In this document: positions 15,138 through 22,345 of the stretch, one piece after another
Layout: each line of letters begins with the position of its first letter
Numbering within the stretch: the first letter of the stretch is position 1
Source: a virus
IMG/VR virus record: IMGVR_UViG_3300046703_000092
Coordinates: 1 to 42,230 of that record
Strand: one strand, 5' to 3'
Length of the DNA stretch: 42,230 nucleotides
The notes under the pieces: generated by a model
What the model was told of the DNA's origin: nothing
The model's database searches: none
What the model saw: only the letters and a program-made list of their open reading frames with translations
Program-made: the position numbers and the translations under genes

Positions 15138-15442
15138 GGGACGAACTCCGCAATCACATCGCCGTGGCAGGGCAGGGGCGCGCACCAGCAGGCGAGGCGC
15201 TTGCCTCGGAGGGGCTCGAGGAAAGCCGGGTTGTCGGCGAGCAGGATGGCGAGGATGCCCCGGTACTCCGCGATGGCCATCGCCCGACGCTGAGCCTTCG
15301 GCCCGTGGAAGTCGTCCATGTGGACCGGGTTACCCCAGACCGTCAGCCGGTCAATCCGCTCGACATCGGGGGGCAGGATCGAGGGATCGCGACGGGTCAT
15401 CGTCGCCCCGAAGGCGCGGAGGTTGACGACGCGCTTGCTCAT
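15134..15442 (-). CDS. DUF4326-family protein
   Basis: A 102-residue protein with the DUF4326 pattern: RLTVWGNPVHMDDFHG, an internal helix with AEYRGILAIL, and the C-terminal LRGKRLACWCAPLPCHGDVI, where CWC and PCH are the conserved residues. The family is common in phages. Its biochemical role is not established, although the Cys/His set suggests a metal site. Coupled by 4-bp overlaps to the RuvC-like gene upstream and the RlpA-like gene downstream. Confidence 0.85.
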   Translation of the reverse strand: MSKRVVNLRAFGATMTRRDPSILPPDVERIDRLTVWGNPVHMDDFHGPKAQRRAMAIAEYRGILAILLADNPAFLEPLRGKRLACWCAPLPCHGDVIAEFVP

Positions 15443-15969
15443 GGCTTCTTCGGCTCCGGGTTCTTCGCGCCCTCGGCGTAGGCGACGGCGACCGCGAGCG
15501 CCTGCCAGCAGTCCGCATGGAACCCGTAGAGCGGCCCCGGGTGCGCCTTGACTCCCTTGGCGCCATCACCACCGAAGCGGTCCAGCATCGTCCGGCGGAT
15601 GAGGGAGTCGGCGCTCTTCACGTTGCGCTTGCCGAAGAAGTGAGCGAGGACATCGGCCCGGGGCAGGAGCACGACCGGGACGGCGCTCACCTGCTCGAAC
15701 CGCCCGACCCAGCGGCACGTCTGGTAGATCTCGGCGCCAGCGATAGAAGCGACGGTGATCCATTCGATCACGGCGACGTCGCCGCGCCACTTGGCTGCGA
15801 GCTCGAGCACCTCCTCGTTCGGCAGCTTCGCGGTGGCGGTCGGTTCGCCGAGGGCCAGGATGACGTAGGCCGAGCGGGTCGGACCCGGATCGATGGCGAG
15901 GATGGTCCGGGCAACGACAGGCGCTACATCGGCTGGCCCGGCCAGCGAGGCGAACATGGGCTCGGTCAT
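15439..15969 (-). CDS. RuvC-like Holliday-junction resolvase
   Basis: A 176-residue RNase H-fold nuclease. The first strand ILAIDPGPTRSAYVIL contributes Asp27, VAVIEW contributes Glu69, and the C-terminal GFHADCWQALAVAVAY contributes His151/Asp153 in the DxxxA position. Phage RuvC-like enzymes cut branched recombination or replication intermediates before packaging. It sits in the replication region with SbcCD. Start ATG at 15969, overlapping the upstream stop by 4 bp. Longer upstream extensions of the frame look non-coding. Confidence 0.85.
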   Translation of the reverse strand: MTEPMFASLAGPADVAPVVARTILAIDPGPTRSAYVILALGEPTATAKLPNEEVLELAAKWRGDVAVIEWITVASIAGAEIYQTCRWVGRFEQVSAVPVVLLPRADVLAHFFGKRNVKSADSLIRRTMLDRFGGDGAKGVKAHPGPLYGFHADCWQALAVAVAYAEGAKNPEPKKP

Positions 15970-16379
15970 GGCGTCGCCTCCGCTGCTCGGCGCAGGATCG
16001 AGCCCACGAGCTTCTTGGCCGACTCCGGGTCTGGGTCGCCACGGCGCTCCCAATCGACGTCGTCCTGGGCACGGGTCGCGTCCTCTCGGAGCCCTTCGAC
16101 GTGGGAGATGAGCTGCGTGATGACTGCCGACCACGACCGGGAGCGCCGCATGATCCGCTCGAGCTCCACGGGCTGGTCGCACATCGCGGCGTAGACGATC
16201 GCCCGCTGGCTCGGCTGCTCTTCGTCGCGATCGTCGTGCACGGTCCCGATCGGCGGGTAGATGTAGCCGCGCTCCGCTGCCAGCCGGTAGATCGCGTGCC
16301 AGCGCCGATCCCGGAAGTCGCCCTCTGCCCACGCTCGGCGTGCAGCCGCGTATGTCCTCCGGTCGTAGGTCTTCGTCAT
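15966..16379 (-). CDS. Replication-region protein of unknown function
   Basis: A 137-residue protein, rich in Arg and aromatic residues at the N-terminus (TYAAARRAWAEGDFRDRRWH), then largely helical with charged residues (VELERIMRRSRSWSAVITQLISHVEGLREDA). No named domain is recognised. It lies between the replisome-organiser-like gene and the RuvC-like gene with 4-bp overlaps on both sides, so a DNA-metabolism role is plausible but unproven. Confidence 0.55.
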   Translation of the reverse strand: MTKTYDRRTYAAARRAWAEGDFRDRRWHAIYRLAAERGYIYPPIGTVHDDRDEEQPSQRAIVYAAMCDQPVELERIMRRSRSWSAVITQLISHVEGLREDATRAQDDVDWERRGDPDPESAKKLVGSILRRAAEATP

Positions 16380-17041
16380 CGGACAGTCCCAACAGGCTGA
16401 ACAGCAGCGGGTGACGTGGCCTCGAACCAGGAGCCGTCCTCGGCGCCCTCCTGCGCGCCAACGGCCTCAGGCTGCTGTATAGCCTTCGTAGAGATTCCGT
16501 CGCCTGGTAGCCTGGTAGCCGTCGCCACGGCGTTGCGGGCGCGTCGTGGCGCGCGCACATCGCCCGTGCGAGGGTCCTCTGTTACATCGGGCGTTACGTC
16601 TGCCGTTACCGCTCCGTTAGCACCACCGTTAGCACCACCGTTAGCGTCGGCGTTAGCAGGGGAGTTACGCTGCCGGGCTCGGAAACGGTGCACCCGGTCG
16701 GCGATGGTGGTGTCGCCCTCCTGCAGGATCTCCCACCCCTCGACGTCCAGCCCACCACCCGCGGCGGCCACCAGATCGCCGTGTTTGATCAGGAACGGGA
16801 CCTGCCGAGCGAACCGACGGCCCTTGCCGGTGGGTCCCTCGAGGAGGACGCGCAGGAGCCGCTCCGACTCGAAGTGGCCCCGCCGCGGCTGCTCCTCGGC
16901 TAGCTCGAGCATCCCGTAGAACGCCACGATGGCGTCGGGCCCATAGGCTGGCCGCCTCGGCGAGCCGTCGTCGTTGCACGTGCCGAACGCCTTCCGGCGG
17001 TAGGTGCCGACGACCTGGCGGATGGTGTACCTGGGCGGCAT
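16376..17041 (-). CDS. Putative phage replisome organiser / replication initiation protein
   Basis: A 221-residue protein. Residues 1-125 are compact and helical (MLELAEEQPRRGHFESERLL, RQVPFLIKHGDLVAA, then IADRVHRFRARQRN). Phage replisome organisers often show this pattern of a winged-helix-like N-domain ending in RVxRFRxRxRN. Residues 126-155 are a repetitive linker (ANGGANGGANGAVTADVT) whose DNA forms the iteron-like array annotated separately. The C-terminal tail is low complexity. It probably recruits host helicase at the phage origin. The family call rests on pattern and context, not on a catalytic motif. Confidence 0.5.
   Translation of the reverse strand: MPPRYTIRQVVGTYRRKAFGTCNDDGSPRRPAYGPDAIVAFYGMLELAEEQPRRGHFESERLLRVLLEGPTGKGRRFARQVPFLIKHGDLVAAAGGGLDVEGWEILQEGDTTIADRVHRFRARQRNSPANADANGGANGGANGAVTADVTPDVTEDPRTGDVRAPRRARNAVATATRLPGDGISTKAIQQPEAVGAQEGAEDGSWFEATSPAAVQPVGTVR
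16581..16667 (+). repeat. Iteron-like array: eight GTTA motifs at 11-12 bp spacing (origin candidate)
   Basis: GTTA begins at 16581, 16593, 16605, 16616, 16628, 16640, 16652 and 16664. The spacings are 12, 12, 11, 12, 12, 12 and 12. The two central units are identical 12-mers (GTTAGCACCACC). The array lies inside the replisome-organiser-like gene. The single 11-bp step changes the reading phase from Ala-Asn to Val-Thr repeats while the DNA motif goes on, which suggests selection on the DNA. Iterons inside the initiator gene are known from lambda O. Confidence 0.6.
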
Positions 17042-17223
17042 CAGGTCTCCTCTCCCTGCCATTCCCGCCGCGCCCGCGACCACCAGCCGAGGTGCTCGAT
17101 CGTCAGGTTGTGGCGCATGACGGCCCGGAACGGCCGTCGCGGATCGGCCACCACGTACCCGCCGCAGGTGCACCGCTGCGTGACGACGACGGGTACCACG
17201 ACGGGATGGGCGTGGGCGCTCAC
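17041..17223 (-). CDS. Small protein with a CTCGG element
   Basis: A 60-residue protein beginning at a GTG that overlaps the previous stop (GTGA). It contains QRCTCGGYVVADPRRPFRAV and a C-terminal WWSRARREWQGEE. A single Cys pair is present, too little for a firm zinc-finger call. Its stop shares one base with the start of the replisome-organiser-like gene (TGATG), so the two are translated in series. A longer upstream extension looks like out-of-frame shadow. Confidence 0.5.
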   Translation of the reverse strand: MSAHAHPVVVPVVVTQRCTCGGYVVADPRRPFRAVMRHNLTIEHLGWWSRARREWQGEET

Positions 17224-17846
17224 CCCGCGGCCGCACCTTCCCGGCCGGCCAGATTTCGGGCGCGCATCCGATCGCCCTGGGCCGCGCGCTGTTCGGCGGT
17301 CCACTCGTGGCTCGTCCGCTTCGCGCCGGGCCCGTTCGCCTGGCCCCGCTGCTCGGGCGTCAGGACGCGCACGGGCGCCGGCTTGGCCCTGTCGCGCAGG
17401 AAGTGCGAGCACTCGACTGTGGCCACGAGCGACAGCCGGAGGCCGTCCGGCAGCGACGGCGCGCTCGTCTCCACCGTGGCCATGCCCTCGAAGTCGACGC
17501 GCAGGGCGCACACGGGCTCGTGGGCGCAGGACCCGCACGGTGGCGCGGAGACCTCGAGCTGCATGCGACGGGGGATCGTCAGGCCGCGCGGTGCGGTCGG
17601 TGCGGGCTGGTCCATGGCGTCAACCTCCTGGCCGCCCTTCGGCGTGCCGTTACATCGCCCCTGCGGGTACTCCGGGCTCTTCGCCTTGTGCATCTCGTCC
17701 GAGAACGCAGGGAGGCAGTCAGTGCAGGGGCTCTGGGCGTGGGATCCCATGCTCGTCACGCGGCGGTTCATCTCCTCCCAGCGGGCCAGCTCGTCGGGCT
17801 CCATGCACGCGGGGGACCAGGCAGGGACGACGGGGTCGGCGATCAC
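17220..17846 (-). CDS. Two-part Cys-rich protein of unknown function
   Basis: A 208-residue protein. The N-terminal part holds SPCTDCLPAFSDEMHK followed by GRCNGTP, a Cys arrangement I have seen in phage proteins of GC-rich hosts (PCxDC, then RCxGxP), probably a zinc site. The central part has a second set (PPCGSCAHEPVCALR) and a beta-rich segment. The C-terminus is basic and helical (KRTSHEWTAEQRAAQGDRMRARN). Nucleic-acid binding is plausible. It is linked by 4-bp overlaps to its neighbours in the replication region. Confidence 0.6.
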   Translation of the reverse strand: MIADPVVPAWSPACMEPDELARWEEMNRRVTSMGSHAQSPCTDCLPAFSDEMHKAKSPEYPQGRCNGTPKGGQEVDAMDQPAPTAPRGLTIPRRMQLEVSAPPCGSCAHEPVCALRVDFEGMATVETSAPSLPDGLRLSLVATVECSHFLRDRAKPAPVRVLTPEQRGQANGPGAKRTSHEWTAEQRAAQGDRMRARNLAGREGAAAG

Positions 17847-18223
17847 GACAGCTCATCCCCGGCGCAGGCCGAGCACAGCGGCCCGCCGGCGGCCGGGTCG
17901 ACCGTGACCCAGGAGCACCCGCCGGCGCATGCCCGGTCATCGGTGCAGCCGCACCCGCGACAGACCGGGCCGAAGGCGACGCCGTTCGCCTGGCAGATCG
18001 AGCAGCTGCAGCCGTTCGGCTGGCCGGATCCCGTGCAGGTCGCGAAGAGGTTGTGTGAGCAAGGGCAGCCGGGCGTCAGGCAGTTGTAGCGGAACCGATG
18101 GTGCCCCCCGAACGGATGCCCGCACCGGCACAGGTCGCCCTGATGTTCGCGGATCAGGGCGCCCTTCCGGAGCGCGACGTCGCGGCCGCAGACCGGGCAG
18201 GATCCGCGCGGCAGGGCGCTCAC
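17843..18223 (-). CDS. Small multi-zinc-site protein
   Basis: A 126-residue protein with about 18 cysteines in pairs: CPVC, CRC, CLTPGCPCSH, CSCSIC, CRGCGC, CAGGC and CSAC. Several zinc ribbons or knuckles are likely. It lacks any enzymatic motif. Such proteins may bind DNA/RNA or host RNA polymerase. The GTG at 18223, overlapping the previous stop, is the likely start. The frame upstream of it is the shadow of other genes. Confidence 0.65.
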   Translation of the reverse strand: MSALPRGSCPVCGRDVALRKGALIREHQGDLCRCGHPFGGHHRFRYNCLTPGCPCSHNLFATCTGSGQPNGCSCSICQANGVAFGPVCRGCGCTDDRACAGGCSWVTVDPAAGGPLCSACAGDELS

Positions 18224-18375
18224 GCCGGCACCGCCAGCCGTAGCACGAACACCGCGACGAACACGGCGATCACCACGAGGGCGAGCATCCGGTCGCGCCG
18301 CGCGCTCCGCCGGCACGTTGCGCAGCCCGGGCAGGAGTAGCGCCGGGCCGGGGCAGGATGGGCCATGGGCGTCAT
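18220..18375 (-). CDS. Small membrane protein with CxxC
   Basis: A 51-residue protein. It has a hydrophilic, Arg-rich N-terminus with SCPGCATCRR, then one transmembrane helix (MLALVVIAVFVAVFVLRLAV). The ATG at 18375 overlaps the previous stop (ATGA). A second ATG three codons on is possible. It has the same design as the 42-residue protein at 13593-13721: a Cys pair followed by a single helix. Function unknown. Confidence 0.6.
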   Translation of the reverse strand: MTPMAHPAPARRYSCPGCATCRRSARRDRMLALVVIAVFVAVFVLRLAVPA

Positions 18376-18554
18376 CGCCCGTCATCCTCTGGGTGATCCC
18401 AGAACAGCAGCCCGAACAGGTGCCATTGGAGCGGCGCACCTGCGCTTCGTCCCCACGGGCACGGCCCGAAACGCCGGCCGCAGCCGCCACGCCGCAGGAA
18501 GAGGAGCCCGCGTCCAGCCTGCGTGAAGACCCACCAGCCGCGGATGAGCTTCAC
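18372..18554 (-). CDS. Small Trp/Gly-rich protein
   Basis: A 60-residue protein starting at a GTG within the previous stop (GTGA). It is rich in Trp, Gly and Arg (GWWVFTQAGRGLLFLRRGGCG, then LQWHLFGLLFWDHPEDD) and moderately hydrophobic, so it may associate with the membrane. No family recognised. The overlap pattern on both ends supports translation. Confidence 0.5.
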   Translation of the reverse strand: MKLIRGWWVFTQAGRGLLFLRRGGCGRRFGPCPWGRSAGAPLQWHLFGLLFWDHPEDDGR

Positions 18555-18805
18555 AGCGCCGCCTCCTCTCGCGAGGCCTTTGGCTTCCGCCAGGAGGGCG
18601 CGTCCGGACAGCGCGCGAAATGACTCTCGCCATCCGCCTCAACCGGGGCCAGCGAGCCCGTCTTGATCGTCTTGAGCCACGCCACGCGGGCGCCGCACGA
18701 TCGGCAGGTCCTCGTGTCGATCCGGGCCGCCGGAGTGACCGCCCAGGGAGGGCAGAGCCAACTCTCGCCCGAAGCCACGGAGTACGGCGTCATGGCGGGC
18801 GTCAT
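18551..18805 (-). CDS. Small zinc-binding protein
   Basis: An 84-residue protein with CRSCGARVAWLKTIKTGSLA followed by PVEADGESHFARCPDAPSWRK. The order CxxC, then SHFxxCPDAxxWR, fits a small phage zinc-finger family that I have seen in GC-rich phages. The likely ligands are the first Cys pair plus the His/Cys of SHFARC. DNA binding is plausible. Two nearby ATG codons (18805 and 18793) are possible starts. The first overlaps the upstream stop. Confidence 0.65.
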   Translation of the reverse strand: MTPAMTPYSVASGESWLCPPWAVTPAARIDTRTCRSCGARVAWLKTIKTGSLAPVEADGESHFARCPDAPSWRKPKASREEAAL

Positions 18806-19239
18806 CCCAGCCGCGCTCCTTCACTCGGTGCGCCCTCGGCGCGAAGCGGGCTCGGCGCGTCTGCGTGTGCGACACGTACTCCCTCCATCCCCCACAGCGA
18901 CGGCCGCGGGGCCTCGACCTCTCGCATCCGAGCGATCAGCGCGCGCTCGCCCTGCAGGGTCTCCATCTGGCGGATCGCCCGGCTGTGCCGCCGCTCGACA
19001 TTCGCCTCAGCTTCGGCGAGCGTGGCGGGCAGCCAGTAGCCCGCCGGCTGTGCGCTGCTGGATGCGACGAGCCCGATCGACTCGCGGCGGATGTGCTCCA
19101 CCGTCGCCTCCACACCCCGACTCGACAGCCCGGTGCGCATCGCCAGCCACGCCTTCGTGACGGGGTGCCGCGCGTCGGTGCCGCCGAGGGCATCGAGGAC
19201 GAGCTCGATGTGCTCCGGGAAGACGGGCGGGCCGCTCAT
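18802..19239 (-). CDS. Winged-helix-like DNA-binding protein
   Basis: A 145-residue protein. The first 70 residues look like a winged helix: VTKAWLAMRTGLSSRGVEAT as the HTH, then VEHIRRESIGLVASSSAQPA and GYWLPA as the wing. The rest is a charged helix (EAEANVERRHSRAIRQMETL) that may dimerise, with a disordered C-terminus. It is probably a regulator or replication accessory in the early region. The domain call rests on pattern recognition only. Confidence 0.6.
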   Translation of the reverse strand: MSGPPVFPEHIELVLDALGGTDARHPVTKAWLAMRTGLSSRGVEATVEHIRRESIGLVASSSAQPAGYWLPATLAEAEANVERRHSRAIRQMETLQGERALIARMREVEAPRPSLWGMEGVRVAHADAPSPLRAEGAPSEGARLG

Positions 19240-19886
19240 GCTGGGCCGCCAGCCGGCTGGTCGAAGTGCCCGCAGTTCGGGACGTGGTTGCTGCCCTCGC
19301 AGCGAAGCTCGCCGGGAAGGAGGCCGTCGTCAGCGTCCTGGTCATCGTCGCTGGCGTCGTCTGCGCCGTCGTCGTCCTGATCCTCATCGCCGGACCCTTC
19401 GCCGAGGTCGACGGAACTCGCGTCCCCGACGATGTCCTCAAGCTCAAAGCTCCCCTGGCCCTTAGACCCGGCCGAGAGGATGAGCTGGCCGCAGGTGTGC
19501 GTCCGCGGCTTGGCCTTGGCCTTGAGCCGGAGCTCCGCGGAGGAGCTGTCAACGCGCAGCTCGGGGTCGATCTGCAGGTTGATGACGCCGGGGATGCCGC
19601 AGCGCGGGCAGGTCGCCCAGACGGTCACGGATGCGCCGGTGACGACTTCGGCGTAGTGCCGGTCGATCGCCGGCAGGGGCGCGAACTCGGTGGCGCGGAG
19701 GATCTCGATCCACGCCTTGTGCGTGACGACCTTGACCCCGTCCTCCTGCCCGCCCTCGACCGTGTACTCGGCCGCGATGAGCAGCTCGTCGAGCTTCTCG
19801 AGGAGGTCCCGGCGGAACTGGCTCCGCGTCTCCCACTCCTGCTCGGTCTCGGGCGTGACGTCGGGTGCGATCGGTTCGATAGCCAT
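19236..19886 (-). CDS. Acidic-tailed protein with Cys pair, SbcC neighbour
   Basis: A 216-residue protein. The N-terminal part is helical and charged, the middle carries CPRCG and HTCGQL as a probable zinc site, and residues 155-190 are extremely acidic (DEDQDDDGADDASDDDQDAD). The C-terminus ends with RCEGSNHVPNCGHFDQ, a second Cys/His pair. Acidic tails occur in proteins that mimic DNA or recruit replication factors. It follows SbcC after a short gap with a good RBS (AGGAG). No family recognised. Confidence 0.55.
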   Translation of the reverse strand: MAIEPIAPDVTPETEQEWETRSQFRRDLLEKLDELLIAAEYTVEGGQEDGVKVVTHKAWIEILRATEFAPLPAIDRHYAEVVTGASVTVWATCPRCGIPGVINLQIDPELRVDSSSAELRLKAKAKPRTHTCGQLILSAGSKGQGSFELEDIVGDASSVDLGEGSGDEDQDDDGADDASDDDQDADDGLLPGELRCEGSNHVPNCGHFDQPAGGPA

Positions 19887-19898
19887 GGCGTGCTCCTC

Positions 19899-22109
19899 TC
19901 AGCTGATCTGCTCGACCACGGATCCGCCCGGGCCCTTCGAGACCCGGTAGACAGCGTCCCCGACCTCGGCGAGGTCCTCGTGGTGGCTGACGACGACGAC
20001 CCGCTCGAGCTCGCCGTGGTGGGCGAGGACGCGCAGGGCCAGGCCGAAGGCGCGGCGCGCCTCGGCGTCGAGCCCATCCGGCTCGTCGACGACGAGCGTC
20101 CTGATCGCGGTCCCGGCTCGGCGTGCCACGAGGCGCGAGAGCCCGACCGCGAGGGCGAGCGAGACGCTCATTCGCTCGCCGCCCGAGAACAGCGACAGCG
20201 GTCGCTCGCCGACGTCGTCGCGGACGACCAGGTCGAGCGCTTCGACGATGCCCTTGCCATCCCGCTTCGCGCGCTGGGCCCGGATCGAGAGCTCCATGCC
20301 CGGCCGCAGCTGGTCGAGCAGCTCCTGGGCGTAGCTCGTGAGCTCGGGCAGGACCGACTCGATGATCCGGGCCGGGATCCCGGTGACCCCGAATGCGGCC
20401 ACCAGGCGGCGCAGGAGCGCCAGCTGGCCATCGGCCCGGGCGACGTCGCCGGCGATGCGATCGCGCTCGACCTGGTCGCGCTCGAGGCGTACCAGGGCAC
20501 CGCGGGCCTCGGCGTCGGCCGCGATCGCCGCGGCGTGGCGCCGGCCGGCATCCATGGCGTCTGCGACTGCCTGGCGGCGTTCGAACTCCGCATCCGAGAG
20601 CTCGCCGGCCGCCTTGCTGGCATCGGCCGCCCGCTCGTCCGCCTTCGCGCGAGTGATGGCTGCGGCCTTCCCGGTCGCATCGATCTCGTCCTGCTCCTCG
20701 TCAGCGCGCGCCAGGGCGGCCTCCGCCCCTGCCAGTGCTACACGTGCGCCATCCCGGGCCACTTCGGCCGCGTGTGCGCCCCGTGCCGCGTCCAGGGCCA
20801 AGCGGGCGGTCCGCAGCAGCTGGTGATCGAACGCGTGCTCGAGCAGGTGCGTCTCCGTCCGCGAGACCGCGACCCGAGCGCGGGACATCGTCATCGGCTC
20901 GGCCGGCGCAGGCCCGACCGCGGCGAGCTCCTCCCGGGCCGCGGTGAGCCGGCCGGCGACGTCGCCCGGATCCGCGGGGAACCGATGCGCGCACTTCGGG
21001 CAGGTGACCGGCGCCAGGTGCATCCCCTGGTCTTCGAGGGCCGCCACGAGCCCCGCGGCCGTCGCCTGGCGTCCGCGCCAGTCGGCGGCCACCTGGGTGT
21101 GGACCCTCTCCATCTCGACGAACTCAGCCCGGCGGGCCTCGAGGGCCTCGCGCTGTTCGCGCTCGCGCTCGGCGGCCGCCTCGAGCGTCTCGACCTCCGC
21201 CATGGCGGCAAGGACGTCGTGCTCGGGCACCTCTGCCGCAGCCGCGGCCTTCGTCCGATCGATTGCCGCCTGTGCCTCACGCCGAGCCTCAACGGCACGG
21301 CGATAGCGTTCGCGGAGGGCATGGAGATCGCGATCGATGCGCTCGAGCTCGGCGACCGCGGCCCGTGCTTCGGCGAGGCGCCCGGACAGGGCGGCGATCG
21401 CCTCGTCTGCCGCGTCCCGCCGGCCGCCGGCGGCCTCCATCGCGGAGACGGTCGCCTCTTCCTCGGCCTTCGCCGCAGCCGCGGCCGCCTCAAGCTCGGC
21501 CCGGTGAGAGAGCGCCGCGTCGAGTGACTCGAGGGACCTGCGAGAGACCTGTGTCTCGGCCTCGATCCCCCGGGCGCGATCGCGGGCTCGCGCTTCCGCG
21601 GCCGCGTACACGTCGAGCCCGAGGACCGACCCGAGGATCCGCTTGCGCTCCGCGGCCGTCGCGCTGATGAACGCGTCGGCGTCGCCCTGGCGCAGGAAGG
21701 CAGCCGTCGTGAAGGTGGCGGCGTCCAGGCGCAGCAGGGCCTCGATCGCGGCCTGCGTCTCTCGGATCGAGTCGGCCGTCAGTGGCCGCCAGGAGCCGTC
21801 AGCCTGCGCGATCGCGAGCTCGAGGTAGCTCTTGCCGCCCGAGCGCGTCGTCCGTCCGCGGGTGACCCGGTAGCGGGCGCCGGCGAAGCTGAACGTGACC
21901 TCGGCGGACATGTCGGTGGCGCCCAGGCGCACGAGGTCATCGGTCCGGGCGCGGGCGGCGTCGTAGAGCGCGAAGAGGAAGCCATCGAGCAGGGCGCTCT
22001 TCCCGGCGCCGTTCGGGCCCACGATCGTCGAGAGCCGCGAGCCGTTCGGCTCCCAGTGGGTAGCCTCGTGCGAGAGGAAGTTTCGCAGGTCGATCGACTC
22101 GAGCTTCAT
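19899..22109 (-). CDS. sbcC: SbcC/Rad50-type SMC-like ATPase
   Basis: A 736-residue protein. Walker A is GPNGAGKS at 31-38. Long coiled-coil arms rich in Ala/Glu/Arg follow on each side of a zinc hook with Cys370 and Cys373 (TCPKCAHR). The ABC signature SLFSGGERMS lies near residue 640, and Walker B plus D-loop (LVVDEPDGLDAEARR) near 675, followed by the His loop (VVVSHHEDL). With SbcD it opens and degrades DNA ends and hairpins. It is shorter than most bacterial SbcC because the arms are short, comparable to phage gp46-type proteins. Confidence 0.92.
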   Translation of the reverse strand: MKLESIDLRNFLSHEATHWEPNGSRLSTIVGPNGAGKSALLDGFLFALYDAARARTDDLVRLGATDMSAEVTFSFAGARYRVTRGRTTRSGGKSYLELAIAQADGSWRPLTADSIRETQAAIEALLRLDAATFTTAAFLRQGDADAFISATAAERKRILGSVLGLDVYAAAEARARDRARGIEAETQVSRRSLESLDAALSHRAELEAAAAAAKAEEEATVSAMEAAGGRRDAADEAIAALSGRLAEARAAVAELERIDRDLHALRERYRRAVEARREAQAAIDRTKAAAAAEVPEHDVLAAMAEVETLEAAAEREREQREALEARRAEFVEMERVHTQVAADWRGRQATAAGLVAALEDQGMHLAPVTCPKCAHRFPADPGDVAGRLTAAREELAAVGPAPAEPMTMSRARVAVSRTETHLLEHAFDHQLLRTARLALDAARGAHAAEVARDGARVALAGAEAALARADEEQDEIDATGKAAAITRAKADERAADASKAAGELSDAEFERRQAVADAMDAGRRHAAAIAADAEARGALVRLERDQVERDRIAGDVARADGQLALLRRLVAAFGVTGIPARIIESVLPELTSYAQELLDQLRPGMELSIRAQRAKRDGKGIVEALDLVVRDDVGERPLSLFSGGERMSVSLALAVGLSRLVARRAGTAIRTLVVDEPDGLDAEARRAFGLALRVLAHHGELERVVVVSHHEDLAEVGDAVYRVSKGPGGSVVEQIS

Positions 22110-22345
22110 CGGACCGCTCCTGGTGCGGCCCGGGCGGTGCGAACGAACGTCTTGCACGGGCCGCCGTAGTCGCTCGTCAGGCTCTCGATCGTCGCGTCGA
22201 AGAAGTAGATGGCCCTCTCTCTCGGGACGAAGAGCTCGACGCGACCGCGATCCCCGACTGCCGCGTCATCGGGAGCCGAGTACGTCAGCGACGCTCGCTG
22301 CGAGCCGTCCCGGTTCCAGACCGCCACCACCACGCGCTTGCTCAT
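22106..22345 (-). CDS. Small protein between SbcC and SbcD
   Basis: A 79-residue protein, beta-rich (VVVAVWNRDGSQRASLTYSA, GRVELFVPRERAIYFFDATI). It is encoded between the two subunits of the SbcCD nuclease and overlaps both by 4 bp. No family recognised. Its fixed place inside the sbcDC pair suggests an accessory or a simple early gene. Confidence 0.55.
   Translation of the reverse strand: MSKRVVVAVWNRDGSQRASLTYSAPDDAAVGDRGRVELFVPRERAIYFFDATIESLTSDYGGPCKTFVRTARAAPGAVR

Noticed and set aside
19266-21527. 753-codon plus-strand open frame opposite sbcC
   Set aside because: Antisense to a gene with all SbcC motifs; no independent RBS, motif or codon-usage support.
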